DNA of 41,260 nucleotides from UBA2386 sp046306335 (GTDB lineage Bacteria; Planctomycetota; UBA1135; UBA2386). Of the stretch, positions 26,982 to 36,344 are shown one piece after another. How positions within the stretch are numbered: the stretch's first letter is position 1; each line of letters opens with the position of its first letter. Location: NCBI GenBank assembly GCA_046306335.1, contig JBKDXM010000003.1, positions 1 through 41,260 of the forward strand, written 5' to 3'. Under the pieces are notes generated by a model. The model did no database searches. It saw only the letters and a list, made by a program, of their open reading frames with translations, and was not told where the DNA came from. Made by a program: the position numbers and the translations under genes.

Positions 26982-27275
26982 ATGACGCAAACCTCACGCT
27001 CGTTCGCCGCCTTCGCGGCGCTCTCCGCCTGCCTCGTCGCGCCGTCGTGCATCGGCCCGGACAACCTGTACCGCGGCATCTCGACGTGGAACTCGAAGGT
27101 CTCGGACAGCAAGTACGTCAACGAAGTCCTGTTCCTCGGCCTGCACATCCTGCCCGTCTACCCGATCGCGCTGTTCGGCGACCGCATCGTGTTCAACTCG
27201 GTCGAGTTCTGGACCGGCAAGAACTGGATCAGCAAGCCCGAGGAGTTCAAGCCGCAGGAGACCGAGTCGAAGTGA
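26982..27275 (+). CDS. DUF3332 lipoprotein
   Basis: A 97-aa protein. The signal peptide ends in APSC followed by IGPDNLYR, consistent with a lipoprotein. The conserved DUF3332 features are all present: the CIGxxxLY start, WNSKVSDSKYVNEVLFLGL, a hydrophobic HILPVYPIALFGD segment and the closing FNSVEFWTGKN. The function of this envelope family is unknown. The gene is followed after 53 bp by the TlpA-like gene, which seems to have its own promoter. Confidence 0.82.
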   Translation: MTQTSRSFAAFAALSACLVAPSCIGPDNLYRGISTWNSKVSDSKYVNEVLFLGLHILPVYPIALFGDRIVFNSVEFWTGKNWISKPEEFKPQETESK

Positions 27276-27316
27276 GCGACGGCGGCCCGCGGCGTGACGA
27301 ACCCGGCCAGCTGGCA

Positions 27317-27322
27317 TACCAT
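27317..27322 (+). promoter_or_regulatory. TANNNT box directly before the TlpA-like gene
   Basis: TACCAT lies exactly 6 nt upstream of the ATG at 27329, the spacing expected of a -10 element of a leaderless transcript. There is no Shine-Dalgarno sequence before this start, which fits. The same arrangement occurs at 39476 and 40609. Confidence 0.4.
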
Positions 27323-27328
27323 GCCGCG

Positions 27329-28444
27329 ATGCCGACGCCCCGCCTCGCCGTCGTCCGTTCCCGCCTGTTCGCCACCCTCTGCGCGCTCGCCGCGCCGCTC
27401 GCCGCCCAAGGTGATTGGACGCGCGAAGCCGCCATCGCGGAGTTGAAGGAACTCGCGCTGACCAAGACGCCGATGGCCGAGTGGAAGGCGCGCGACGCCA
27501 AGATCGCCGCGTGGAGCGAGCGCGTCGCCGCGAGCAAGCTCGACCTCGGCGACCACCGCTTCCTGCTCGGCGTCGCCAAGTACTTCGCCAAGGACGTCGA
27601 CGGCGCGGGCGCGCTGCTGCTCGAAGAACTGTCGGCGCGCGGCGGCGCGCTGCCGACCGGTGACTTCGACACGATCGTGGGCCGCACGCTGATGAACCGC
27701 GTCGTCGCCGGCGTCCGCGCCAAGGACTACGCCAGCGCGCAGGCAGCGCTGCCGCACGCCATGCGGCTCTACAACGATCCGGCGATGGTCGCGCGCGCCG
27801 TCGCCACGACGACCAGCGACGACGCTTCCCCCGCGGCCGCCGCGCTGCTCGACGACGCGCTCGGCCGCCTGTTCGCCGACGCCCGCGTGACGCCCGAGGC
27901 GCGCATCGCCGCGGTCAAGGCGATGTTCACGCCGCGGCAGCCGGCTGCCGCCGCCGCCGACAAGGGCGGCGCTGCGGCGCTGAAGCCGTTCTCGGCGACC
28001 GACATGGACGGCAACCCGGTGTCGCTCGCGGCACTGCAGGGCAAGGTCGTGCTCGTCGACTTCTGGGCGACGTGGTGCGGGCCGTGCCTGCGCGAGATGC
28101 CCAACGTCGTCGCCGCGCACCGCCAGCACGCCGCCGACGGCTTCGCCGTGCTCGGCATCAGCCTCGACGGCGAGCCCGGCCAGGAGCGCGGCAAGCCGGT
28201 GATCCCGCCGGCCAAGGACGGCGAGACGGCGGCCAAGATCCGCGCCAAGGCCAAGGAACTCGGCATGGCCTGGCCGCAGGTCTACGAGGGCGGCGGCTGG
28301 GAGACGCGCCTCGCCAAGGAGAACGACATCAAGTCGATCCCGGCGACCTACCTGCTCGACCGCAAGGGCGTGGTGCGCTACCGCAACCTGCGCGGCGAGG
28401 AACTGGGCAAGCGCGTGGCGGAACTGCTGGCCGAGAAGCCCTGA
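27329..28444 (+). CDS. Secreted TlpA-like thioredoxin-fold protein
   Basis: A 371-aa protein: signal peptide (ending APLAAQ), a helical N-terminal region of about 200 aa rich in Ala and Lys, then a TlpA/AhpC-type thioredoxin domain from about residue 220. The redox motif is W249-C250-G251-P252-C253 within VDFWATWCGPC, and the later SIPATYLLDRKGVVRYRN carries the cis-Pro typical of the fold. It is likely a periplasmic disulfide reductase or resolving protein with unknown partner; the N-terminal helical domain is common in planctomycete TlpA-like proteins. The start has a TANNNT box 6 nt upstream and no ribosome binding site. It may end before mqnC, which has its own promoter. Confidence 0.87.
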   Translation: MPTPRLAVVRSRLFATLCALAAPLAAQGDWTREAAIAELKELALTKTPMAEWKARDAKIAAWSERVAASKLDLGDHRFLLGVAKYFAKDVDGAGALLLEELSARGGALPTGDFDTIVGRTLMNRVVAGVRAKDYASAQAALPHAMRLYNDPAMVARAVATTTSDDASPAAAALLDDALGRLFADARVTPEARIAAVKAMFTPRQPAAAAADKGGAAALKPFSATDMDGNPVSLAALQGKVVLVDFWATWCGPCLREMPNVVAAHRQHAADGFAVLGISLDGEPGQERGKPVIPPAKDGETAAKIRAKAKELGMAWPQVYEGGGWETRLAKENDIKSIPATYLLDRKGVVRYRNLRGEELGKRVAELLAEKP

Positions 28445-28510
28445 GCGCCTGCGGCGCGGGCGGCTCGCGGGTGCCGGACGCCGCCGCGGGCCTTCCCCGC
28501 CGCTCCGGCC

Positions 28511-28539
28511 TTCCGATGCGGCCGGGCGCGGCCTAACTT
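28511..28539 (+). promoter_or_regulatory. Promoter-like element of mqnC
   Basis: TTCCGA (28511-28516), 17 bp, TAACTT (28534-28539), 12 nt before the mqnC ATG. The same pair of boxes with the same spacing, and the same extended GGCCTAAC, precedes mqnE, so the two menaquinone genes appear to share a promoter type. Confidence 0.55.
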
Positions 28540-28551
28540 GCTCGCCCCGCC

Positions 28552-29748
28552 ATGACGACCGCCGCACCTGCCGATCCGATCCGCCTCCGCGACCTGGGCC
28601 ACAAGGCCGTCGACGGCGGCCGGCTGACCGCCGACGAAGCGCTCGCCCTCTACCGCGGCCTCGACCAGCCGTCGCTCGGCCTGCTCGCGCACGACGTGCG
28701 CCTGCGCCTCAACCCGCCGCAGGCCGACGGCTCGGTGCGCGTCACGTACATCGTCGACCGCAACCTCAACCCGACCAACGTCTGCGTCACCGACTGCGGC
28801 TTCTGCGCGTTCTACCGTTCGCCCGGCGACCCCGACGCGTACGTGCTGCCGCGCGAGGTCATCTACCAGAAGGTCGACGAGCTGGTCGGCAAGGGCGGCA
28901 TCCAGCTGCTGCTGCAGGGCGGCCACCACCCCAAGCTCAAGACCGACTGGTACGCCGAGCTGTTCCGCGACCTCAAGCAGCGCTACCCGCAGGTCTGGAT
29001 CCACGGCATGAGCCCGCCGGAGATCACGCACCTGAGCAAGATGGAGAAGCGGCCGGTGCGCGACGTGCTCGTCGACCTCAAGGCCGCCGGCCTGCAGTCG
29101 ATCCCCGGCGGCGGCGCCGAGATCCTGGTCGAGCGCGTCCGCAAGGTCATCGCGCCGAAGAAGGCGACCACCGAGGAGTGGCTCGAGGTCATGCGCCAGT
29201 GGGGCCGGATGGGCGGCAAGGGCACCGCGACGATGATGTTCGGCCACGTCGAGACCGACGCCGAGCGCGTCGAGCACATGCAGCGCGTGCGCGAACTGCA
29301 GGACGAGACCGGCGTGTTCACGGCGTTCATCCCGTGGACGTTCCAGCCGGAGAACACCGCGATGGGCACCAGCATGCTGGCGGACCGCGGCGGCATGAAG
29401 ACCACCGTCGCCGAGTACCTGCGCACGCTGAGCCTGTCGCGCCTCTACCTGCAGAACGTGCCGCACGTGCAGTCGAGCTTCGTCACGCAGGGCATGAAGA
29501 CGTGCCAGATCGGCCTGTCGATGGGCGCGGACGACTTCGGCTCGGCGATGCTGGAGGAGAACGTCGTCAGCTCGGCCGGCTGCACGCACCCGACCTCGAT
29601 CCCGGAGATCGAGCGCCACATCAAGGACGCCGGCTACGTGCCGCAGCGCCGCAACATGATGTACGAGCCGGTCGAGACGCCGGCGACCGACAAGTTCGGC
29701 AACCCGGTCGGGCAGAAGAAGGCCGTCGTCAGCAAGGTCGAGGCGTAG
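28552..29748 (+). CDS. mqnC: Cyclic dehypoxanthine futalosine synthase MqnC
   Basis: A 398-aa radical-SAM enzyme of the futalosine pathway to menaquinone. It cyclises dehypoxanthine futalosine in the cytoplasm. The 4Fe-4S cluster cysteines are C78, C82 and C85 in CVTDCGFCAF, the CxxxCxxC motif. Other family segments include LLQGGHHPKL, IHGMSPPEI, SIPGGGAEIL and FGHVETDAERVEHM. Length is normal. The partner aminofutalosine synthase gene mqnE lies 8.5 kb to the right with the same promoter element; mqnA, mqnB and mqnD are not in the window. No clear ribosome binding site precedes the ATG, suggesting a short leader. Confidence 0.95.
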   Translation: MTTAAPADPIRLRDLGHKAVDGGRLTADEALALYRGLDQPSLGLLAHDVRLRLNPPQADGSVRVTYIVDRNLNPTNVCVTDCGFCAFYRSPGDPDAYVLPREVIYQKVDELVGKGGIQLLLQGGHHPKLKTDWYAELFRDLKQRYPQVWIHGMSPPEITHLSKMEKRPVRDVLVDLKAAGLQSIPGGGAEILVERVRKVIAPKKATTEEWLEVMRQWGRMGGKGTATMMFGHVETDAERVEHMQRVRELQDETGVFTAFIPWTFQPENTAMGTSMLADRGGMKTTVAEYLRTLSLSRLYLQNVPHVQSSFVTQGMKTCQIGLSMGADDFGSAMLEENVVSSAGCTHPTSIPEIERHIKDAGYVPQRRNMMYEPVETPATDKFGNPVGQKKAVVSKVEA

Positions 29749-30161
29749 GCGCACGCAGCCGTGGCCACGCCGCCCGGCACGCGCCTTCGCGTCCGGGGCT
29801 CGCCGCCACGCCTCGGTGAATCCGCCGGTTCGCCTGCGGTCATCGGCTTCGCCCCAGCCGCGAAGCCACGCAGCGATCGGCGCGCGTCCCGTGACGCAGC
29901 CTCCCCAGCGCGCGCGGCGGCAGCAAGGCGCGGTGGCGCGAGGATCGCGGCCCTCACGCTGGCGGTCCTGGTCCCTGCGCTGATCTTCAGCGGCCCGGGT
30001 CGCTTCGCGCTCGGCTGTGGCGCGCCAGGCGCGAACTGACACACCGCAGCGACCCTCCGCTCCTCCTGCCGGCGTTCCTTCACGCAGCGCCCTGCCTGGG
30101 CCTAACACGCGGAGGGACTCTGCTCGGCGTGCGCCCGCCGCGCACGTCCAGCAACCACACC
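29749..30161. other. Intergenic region before the secreted protein gene
   Basis: 413 bp with no convincing gene; the short open frames show only GC-biased composition. The one notable element is GGCCTAAC at 30099-30106, the same string found in the mqnC and mqnE promoters, here 55 nt upstream of the next ATG. No matching TTCCGA occurs at 17 bp spacing. Confidence 0.45.
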
Positions 30162-31649
30162 ATGACCTCCCTCCCCACCCTGCGCTCCCTCGCCGCCGTC
30201 GCGGCCCTGGCCGCGGCCGTCGCCGCCCAGTCCCCGTTCACCATCGGCAACCTCGTCGCCGTCCGCATCGGCGACGGCACGACCGCGCTGTCGAATGCGA
30301 CGCAAGCCGTCTTCCTCGACGAGTACACCACCGCCGGCGTGCTGGTGCAGTCGATTCCGCTGCCGACCGCGCCGAACGGCGCCAACCGCCAGTTCACGTT
30401 CCGCGGCGGCGCGACGTCGGAGGGGTACCTCAACCTCTCGACCAACGGCCTCTACCTGCTGCTCACCGGCTACGACGTGCCGCCCGCCGCGGCGATCGCG
30501 CTGACCGAGCAGGCCCCCGCTTCGACCACCAACCGCGTCATCGCCCGCGTCGATCTCGGCGGCGGCATCGACACCTCGACGGCGCTCGTCGACGCCTACA
30601 ACGGCGGCCCGACCCTCGCCGGCAACGTCCGCGCCGCGGTCAGCGACGATGGGACGCGCTTCTGGATCTCCGGCACCGGTGCAGCCGGCAGCGCCGGCGT
30701 GCGGTACGTCGCGGCGGTGGGCGACACGACGTCGCTGAACCTGCAAGCCGGCAGTCCGTCCAACACGCGCGTCGCCGGCATCTACGACGGCCAGCTGTAC
30801 GCCACGAGCGCTTCGACCAACTTCCTCGGCGTCGTCAAGATCGGCGATGGCCTGCCGACGACCTTGAACCAGAGCGCGACCCTGCTGACGGGCTTCCCGA
30901 CGGCGGGCGGCACGGCGGCGGGCTCGGCGTACGACTTCTTCTTCGCGGATCCGAACACCCTCTACGTGGCCGACGACAACGCCGTGAACTCGACGATCGG
31001 CGGCATCAACAAGTGGACGCGCGATCCGGTGACGGGCGCCTGGAGCCGTCAGTACCGACTGCAACTCGGCGGCGCCGGCGCGCAGACCGCCGCGCGCAGC
31101 CTCACCGGCGTCGTGCAGAACGGCGTCACCACGCTGTACGCCACCTGCAACACGGCCAACGTCGCCACGACGACGCTGGCCTCGGTCGTCGACACCGGCC
31201 CGAACTCGACCGTCACCGCGCTGATCACCTCGCCGGCCAACACCGCGTTCCGCGGCCTGCGCCTGCTGACCAAGCCGTCGACGGCGACGCGCTTCCCGGC
31301 GGCCTGCGGCACGACGGGCATCAAGTTCCACGGCAACGCCGAGATCGGCACCGACGTCCGCACCACCGTGCTCAACCCCGTCGGCTTCCCGTTCGTCGGC
31401 TACGGCCTGACGCAGATCGGCCTGCCGGCCCTGCCCGGCTGCGGCTGCATCATCGGCCACGACTTCACCCTGCTGTTCAGCACGCCGCTGCCGCCGGCCG
31501 CCGCGTCGCACACGCTGTCGATCCCGAACGCGCCGGGGGTCATCGGCCTGCCGATCCTGGTGCAGGGCATGGACCTGTTCGCGCCGGGCGGCTGCACCCA
31601 GCCGCTCGACCTCACGCTGACGGACTACTTCCGCTTCGTGATCCAGTGA
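30162..31649 (+). CDS. Secreted beta-rich protein of unknown function
   Basis: A 495-aa protein with a clean signal peptide (MTSLPTLRSLAAVAAL, cleavage after AAQ). The body is rich in Gly, Thr, Ala and Val with repeated short strands such as GNLVAVRIGDG, VRYVAAVGD, GVVKIGDG and TLYVADDNA, suggesting a beta-propeller or similar repeat fold. The C-terminal 110 residues (PALPGCGCIIGHDF...DYFRFVIQ) hold paired cysteines and resemble a separate beta-sandwich tail seen on other secreted planctomycete proteins. No catalytic motif is recognised. It is convergent with the CPBP protease gene (69 bp apart). Confidence 0.7.
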   Translation: MTSLPTLRSLAAVAALAAAVAAQSPFTIGNLVAVRIGDGTTALSNATQAVFLDEYTTAGVLVQSIPLPTAPNGANRQFTFRGGATSEGYLNLSTNGLYLLLTGYDVPPAAAIALTEQAPASTTNRVIARVDLGGGIDTSTALVDAYNGGPTLAGNVRAAVSDDGTRFWISGTGAAGSAGVRYVAAVGDTTSLNLQAGSPSNTRVAGIYDGQLYATSASTNFLGVVKIGDGLPTTLNQSATLLTGFPTAGGTAAGSAYDFFFADPNTLYVADDNAVNSTIGGINKWTRDPVTGAWSRQYRLQLGGAGAQTAARSLTGVVQNGVTTLYATCNTANVATTTLASVVDTGPNSTVTALITSPANTAFRGLRLLTKPSTATRFPAACGTTGIKFHGNAEIGTDVRTTVLNPVGFPFVGYGLTQIGLPALPGCGCIIGHDFTLLFSTPLPPAAASHTLSIPNAPGVIGLPILVQGMDLFAPGGCTQPLDLTLTDYFRFVIQ

Positions 31650-31718
31650 AGCGGGCTGGCGCTGCGCCGCGACGCGAATGCGCGTGCCGGACGGCGTGGC
31701 CTGCCGTGAGGCAGCGTC

Positions 31719-32198
31719 CTACGTTTCGCCGCCGACGTTGGTGATGGCGTGCACCAACGCCAACCCGGGCACGTGCCGGCCCGTGCGCATCGCGAAGGCG
31801 TAACACCAGCCCCAGACCAGCAGCAGCGCGAGGCTCACGGCGATGTCGCCGGGGGGCATGCCGACCGCGAGGTGATGCGGCAGGTGGAACACGGCGAAGC
31901 CGGCGGCCGACCACCACTCGGCCCGCGCCCGCGACAACCGGCGCGCCAGACCGCCGAGCAGGCAACCGCGGAAGACGAGTTCCTCGCTGACGCCGACGCC
32001 GAGCATCGCCGCCAACGCCCACCACGTGCCGGGCACCGACCAGAACGCCGCCGACCACCGGCCTAGCATGGCGATGCACGCGAATGCAACGCCGAGTCCG
32101 ACGGCGAGCGCGGCGCCCGCATCGGCACTGCCGATGCCGAGCACGCCGGACCCCTTGCGCGTCCACCACGCCCACGCCACGAAGGGTGCTGCGCGCAC
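31719..32198 (-). CDS. CPBP (CAAX/ABI) family membrane protease, possibly 5'-frameshifted
   Basis: A 159-aa membrane protein with the three CPBP motifs: EELVFRG (E72, E73, R77), FAVFHLPHH and the terminal HAITN. Glutamic-type intramembrane proteases of this family cleave prenylated or other membrane peptides, or serve in bacteriocin immunity. With the GTG start at 32198 it is short for the family. Another frame directly upstream, starting ATG at 32295, reads MAPAPYLVYVPPVGCS and a hydrophobic Ala-rich segment, then loses sense at a run of four G (32214-32217, minus strand). Deleting one G joins the two into a continuous membrane protein of about 191 aa. It may therefore be a frameshifted gene, a sequencing error, or an intact short form. 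Confidence 0.72.
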   Translation of the reverse strand: MRAAPFVAWAWWTRKGSGVLGIGSADAGAALAVGLGVAFACIAMLGRWSAAFWSVPGTWWALAAMLGVGVSEELVFRGCLLGGLARRLSRARAEWWSAAGFAVFHLPHHLAVGMPPGDIAVSLALLLVWGWCYAFAMRTGRHVPGLALVHAITNVGGET

Positions 32199-32360
32199 GG
32201 CGTGGCCGACAAGCCCCTGCCGCGGCGAAGGCGGCAGCCGTGACGACCGAGCAGCCGACCGGCGGCACGTAGACGAGGTAGGGAGCAGGAGCCATGGCGG
32301 CCGACCGGCGGCGGCACGATAGCCCGCGGCCCATGCCCGACCATCCGACGGCGCCGCCGC

Positions 32361-33668
32361 TCACCGCGTCGTGTAGCCGGTCATCTCCAGGTAGCCGCGG
32401 CCGCGCGCCGGCTTGCCCGCGAACGTGCCGTCGACGCCGACCGCGCCTTCCCAGTAGCGCACGATCACGCGCAGCTCCTGGTCGGCGAGCAGCGGCGCGA
32501 CCGCGAGGTCGAACGCCGGCTCGCCGCGGTGGCGCAGCCGCCAGCGCGCCGGATAGCGCGCGCCGCCGTCGGCCGCCGTCCATTCGCCTTCGGGCAGCAG
32601 TTCGATCGCCGTCGGTTCGAGTCGCGTCGCCGCGCCGTCGGGCCCGACGACGACGCCGCGGCTCCACGGATCGCGGCCGCCGTCGCGCCGCCGCAGCTGG
32701 TACCACATCACCTCGACGCCGCCGTCGAGCTGCAGCGAGAACCAGTCCCAGCCGACCTGCTCCGCGCCGAGCGCCGACGTGCTCCACTCGCGGTCGAGCC
32801 AGCCTTCACCGCGCACGTCGTGGACCTCGCCGTCGCACGTCACGCGACCGGCGAGCGGCAGGCGCGTCAGCGAGTAGTAGTGCGAGGCGTTGCCCGCCTC
32901 GCCGCTCTTGCGGCTGAGGCCGGCCTCGCCCTGCAGCACCACCGGCTTGCCCGGCGACAGTTCGAGGTCGAAGGCGAAGTCGCGCGCCGGCGCCGCCAGC
33001 CGCAGCGGCAGGAAGCCGTCGCCGCCCGGCGCGCCGACGGCGGACCAGTCGAGGCACTGCACCGCGAACGGCTGGTCCGCCGCCGGCCCGCGCACGAACG
33101 CGAGGTCGCCGGCGGCGCGGCTGATGCGTTCATCGAAGTGGAAGCGCTTGCCGTCGAGGTCGGCGAGCGCTGCGGGCGCGACCACCATGGCGCGCGCGGC
33201 GCGCGCGCCGGCGCGCGGCGGCACGCTCGCGGCGAGCGCCTGCCGGAAGAACACCAACTGCACGCCAAAGCGCCGGCCCGCCGCCGAGGCGACGTGGCCG
33301 GTGACGTACCACCACTCGGTGCGGAAGCCCGGGTGCGGGCCGTGGTCGCGCGGGAACACCAACTGCGGCGGCGCGACGGCGCGTTCGAAGCCCTCGACCG
33401 GGCCGGCCGCGAGCGCGTCGGCGACGGCCAGCGCCGCGCCGTCGGCGGGGCCGCTCGCGCCCTCGGGCGGACCGCAGGCCGCGAGCGCGACGACGAGCGC
33501 CAACGCCGCCGCGAGGCGATCCCGCGCGGGAGCTTTGGCGCGGCGCTGCAACGTGTCGCCGCTCGTCCGCGGGCCGGAGTCGCAGCACGTGCCTCGCGGC
33601 GCGCCGACGCGCCGCCGCGCGTCCGCGTCCGCCCGCAGTCCCTGCCTGCTCGCTCGTCCGCTCGCCAT
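32361..33668 (-). CDS. AttH/CrtC-like lipocalin-domain lipoprotein
   Basis: Encodes 435 aa from the ATG at 33668, though the first 40-60 residues are Arg-rich and look untranslated. A TTG at 33551 would instead give MQRRAKAPARDRL then a hydrophobic stretch and lipobox (VALAACGPP), a far better lipoprotein signal. The mature part is the AttH/carotenoid 1,2-hydratase-like double lipocalin: FPRDHGPHPGFRTEWWYVTG, FFRQAL, GEGWLDREWSTS and WDWFSLQLDGG. In AttEFGH-type systems this lipoprotein works with a LolD-like ATPase and FtsX permeases, probably moving or modifying a lipid-like molecule in the envelope. Here it follows the permease gene with 2 nt between stop and ATG. Substrate unknown. Confidence 0.85.
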   Translation of the reverse strand: MASGRASRQGLRADADARRRVGAPRGTCCDSGPRTSGDTLQRRAKAPARDRLAAALALVVALAACGPPEGASGPADGAALAVADALAAGPVEGFERAVAPPQLVFPRDHGPHPGFRTEWWYVTGHVASAAGRRFGVQLVFFRQALAASVPPRAGARAARAMVVAPAALADLDGKRFHFDERISRAAGDLAFVRGPAADQPFAVQCLDWSAVGAPGGDGFLPLRLAAPARDFAFDLELSPGKPVVLQGEAGLSRKSGEAGNASHYYSLTRLPLAGRVTCDGEVHDVRGEGWLDREWSTSALGAEQVGWDWFSLQLDGGVEVMWYQLRRRDGGRDPWSRGVVVGPDGAATRLEPTAIELLPEGEWTAADGGARYPARWRLRHRGEPAFDLAVAPLLADQELRVIVRYWEGAVGVDGTFAGKPARGRGYLEMTGYTTR

Positions 33669-33670
33669 CG

Positions 33671-36280
33671 TCAGCCCTCCCGCAGCGCCGTCGCCGGCCG
33701 CATGCGCGCGTACCGCCACGCCGGCGGCAGGCCGGCGACGAGCGCCGCACCGGTGGCGAGGGCCAGCGCTTCGACGACGGCCGCGGTCGGCACCACGACG
33801 TCGGCGAGCGACCAGCCGAAGGAGATGGTGTTGATGACGTGCGCCAGCAGGTGGCCGAGCAGCGCGCCGAGCGGCCACGCCAGCAGGCCGGCGCACAGGC
33901 CGAGCAGCGCCGTCTGGCCGAGCACGACCGCGGCGATGGCCGACCGCCGCGCGCCGAGGCACCGCAGCAGGCCGATCTCCGGGCCGCGTTCGTACTGCAG
34001 CGCGCCGAACGCGGCGTAGATGCCGATGGCGGCGACGAGCAAGCACAGCAGGCGCATCACGCCGGTGATCGCGAACGTGCGGTCGAAGATCTCCATCGAA
34101 GTCCGGCGCAGGTCCTGCTGCACGTACACCTCGACGGCCTGCTCGCTCGCGGCGACGACCTCGCGCCGCAGCGCCTGCGCGAACGCCGCCGGCGCGACGT
34201 CGGGCCGGAGTTCGAAGCACAGCGCCGTCGTCGACGTGCCGGCGCGGCGGTCGAGCCACCCGGCGCCGACCAGCACTTCGCCGCGCTCGTTGCTGTAGTC
34301 GCGATAGACCGCCGCGATCGGCAGTTCCTGCACGCCCGTCGGCGTGGTGAGGCGCAGCGGCTCGCCGACGCGCAGCCGCCAACGGAACGCCAGCGGCTCG
34401 GACACCCATGCGCCGGCGCCGACAGCCAGCGCGGCGCGCGCCGCCGCGTCGGGCGCGCCGAGCAGCGGGAACGACGCCGTCCAGTGCGCGGTCGGCGCGA
34501 CGCCGACGACGTCGACTTCCTCGGCCGCCGCGAGCGCGCCGCCCTGCACGGGCAACACCGTGCGGCAGTAGCGCGTCGCCGCCGCGACCTCGGGCCGCGC
34601 CAGCATCGCCGCCGCGGTGGCGGGTGCGATCGGCTGCGCGCGTTCGTCGACGCCGCCGGGCACCGACGCGAACACGTCGCCGGGCAGCGCTTGCCCGAGC
34701 CAGCCGTCGACGCTGGCGCGGAAGCTGCCGACCAGCGTCGCGAGCCCGATCGTCGTCGCCACCGCCAGCGCCATCGCCGCGACCGGCAGCGCCACGTGCG
34801 CCTGCGCCGCCGCCGCGCTGCGCACGGCGTAGCGCGCGTACGGACCGAGGCCGCGCACGAGCGCGCCCGCGCCCGCGAGCAGCGCGCGCAGGCACGGCGG
34901 CACCGCCGCGACCGCCGCCAGCACGACGCACAGCATGCCGAGGTAGCCCTGCACCAGCCGGTCGCCGACGGTCGCCAGCAGCGCGACCGCGAGCAGGGCC
35001 GGCGGCGCGACCCAGGGCAGCGCCCGTGCGAAGCCCGCGCCGACGCCAGCCGTCGCCGACGGCGCGCGCTGCGGCACGAGCACGGCGCGCGGCGGCACCC
35101 GGGCGGCGGCGAACGCGGGCGCGAGGCCGGCGAGCAGCGCGACGACGCCGCCGAGCGCGAGCCCGGCGCGCGCGAGCCACGGGTCGAAGTCGGCGTGCCG
35201 CAGCGAGAACGTCGCGTAGTGGTCGTTGAGGGTGCGCACGATCGGCTGCAGCAGCAGGTCGGCGCCGAACGCGCCGAGCAAAGCGCCGAGCGCGCTGCCG
35301 ACGACGCCGAGCGCGAGCGCTTCGAGCGCGACAGCGCGGAACAGGGCCGCGCCCGGCGCGCCGAGCGCGCGCAGCACGCCGAAGTCGGCGCGGCGCGCCG
35401 CCACCGACAGCCGCATCGTCTCGTGCACCAGGAACGCGCCGACCAGCAGCGACAGCAGGCTGAGCGCCGTCAGGTTGACGCGGAAGCCGCGCGCGAGCTG
35501 GGCGAGGGCGCCCTGCTGCGCGCCGGCGGGTTCGATGCGGGCGGCCGGGCCGAACGCGGCGCGCGCGGCGGCGAGGGCCTGCTCGGCGTCGCCGCCGCCG
35601 CCGGCGCTGCCGCGCGCGTCGCCGGGCGGCGCGAGCTTGAGGTCGACGCGGTCGACGCGGTCGAGGCGCCCCGTCCATTCCTGCGCCGTCGCGAGGTCGA
35701 CGAGCAGCACGTCGCCGAGGCCCCTGCCGACGCGCTCGGGCACGTCGAGCGGGCCGAGGCACCGGCCGACGACGTCGCGGCCGCTGACGCGCAGCGCCAG
35801 TTCGTCGCCGCGCGCGAGGCCGAGTTCGGCGAGCAGCGCCGGCGTGGCGACGAAGCCGCCCGGCGTGGTCACCAGTTCGGTCACCGGCAGCGGCGTACGG
35901 CGGCCGGCGTCGCGCTCCCAGCCGCGCACGCCGGCGTCGACCAGCGGAGCGACGCCGAACACGCGCAGCACCGCGCGATCGGGCCGCGCCGTCGCGCGCG
36001 CGAGGGCGCGGATCGACGGCGCGACCCCTTGGCCGCCGAGCGCCCGCTGCAGCGCCGCATAGCCGGCGACCGGCAGGCCCTCGGGACCGCCGCGCACGAC
36101 GTGCGTGCCGTCGCCGACGACGGTCGCCACGGCGAGGTCGACGGCGCGCTCGGCGGTGCGCTGGGCCGACTGCATCGCCACCAGCAGCGCCACGCCGGCG
36201 GCGATGCCGAGCAGCGTCAGCAGCGACGGCAGCGGCCGCCGCGCGTGGTGGCGCAGGCCGCAGCGCAGCAGCAGGTTCAT
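33671..36280 (-). CDS. ABC transporter permease with two FtsX domains
   Basis: An 869-aa membrane protein. One membrane segment near residues 18-38 is followed by a roughly 200-aa periplasmic region, a first FtsX-type three-helix block (about 270-400), further membrane helices (about 430-540), a second periplasmic region and a C-terminal FtsX block (about 740-860) containing IGLLRCLGARRSAI, the usual motif after the first helix. This is the MacB/LolE-like layout with both halves in one chain. It lies between the ATPase gene (64 bp upstream) and the AttH lipoprotein gene, so it probably replaces the two permeases AttF and AttG. GGAG lies 8 nt before the ATG. Confidence 0.88.
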   Translation of the reverse strand: MNLLLRCGLRHHARRPLPSLLTLLGIAAGVALLVAMQSAQRTAERAVDLAVATVVGDGTHVVRGGPEGLPVAGYAALQRALGGQGVAPSIRALARATARPDRAVLRVFGVAPLVDAGVRGWERDAGRRTPLPVTELVTTPGGFVATPALLAELGLARGDELALRVSGRDVVGRCLGPLDVPERVGRGLGDVLLVDLATAQEWTGRLDRVDRVDLKLAPPGDARGSAGGGGDAEQALAAARAAFGPAARIEPAGAQQGALAQLARGFRVNLTALSLLSLLVGAFLVHETMRLSVAARRADFGVLRALGAPGAALFRAVALEALALGVVGSALGALLGAFGADLLLQPIVRTLNDHYATFSLRHADFDPWLARAGLALGGVVALLAGLAPAFAAARVPPRAVLVPQRAPSATAGVGAGFARALPWVAPPALLAVALLATVGDRLVQGYLGMLCVVLAAVAAVPPCLRALLAGAGALVRGLGPYARYAVRSAAAAQAHVALPVAAMALAVATTIGLATLVGSFRASVDGWLGQALPGDVFASVPGGVDERAQPIAPATAAAMLARPEVAAATRYCRTVLPVQGGALAAAEEVDVVGVAPTAHWTASFPLLGAPDAAARAALAVGAGAWVSEPLAFRWRLRVGEPLRLTTPTGVQELPIAAVYRDYSNERGEVLVGAGWLDRRAGTSTTALCFELRPDVAPAAFAQALRREVVAASEQAVEVYVQQDLRRTSMEIFDRTFAITGVMRLLCLLVAAIGIYAAFGALQYERGPEIGLLRCLGARRSAIAAVVLGQTALLGLCAGLLAWPLGALLGHLLAHVINTISFGWSLADVVVPTAAVVEALALATGAALVAGLPPAWRYARMRPATALREG

Positions 36281-36344
36281 GCTGGCGCTCCGGCGCGCAG
36301 CGCGGCGAACCGACGCCAGCGCAGGGGCCCGTTCGAACGCGGGA

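Noticed and set aside
33669..35762. Upstream extension of the AttH frame to about 1133 codons
   Set aside because: It would overlap most of the permease gene and reads as Arg-rich noise before the lipoprotein signal.
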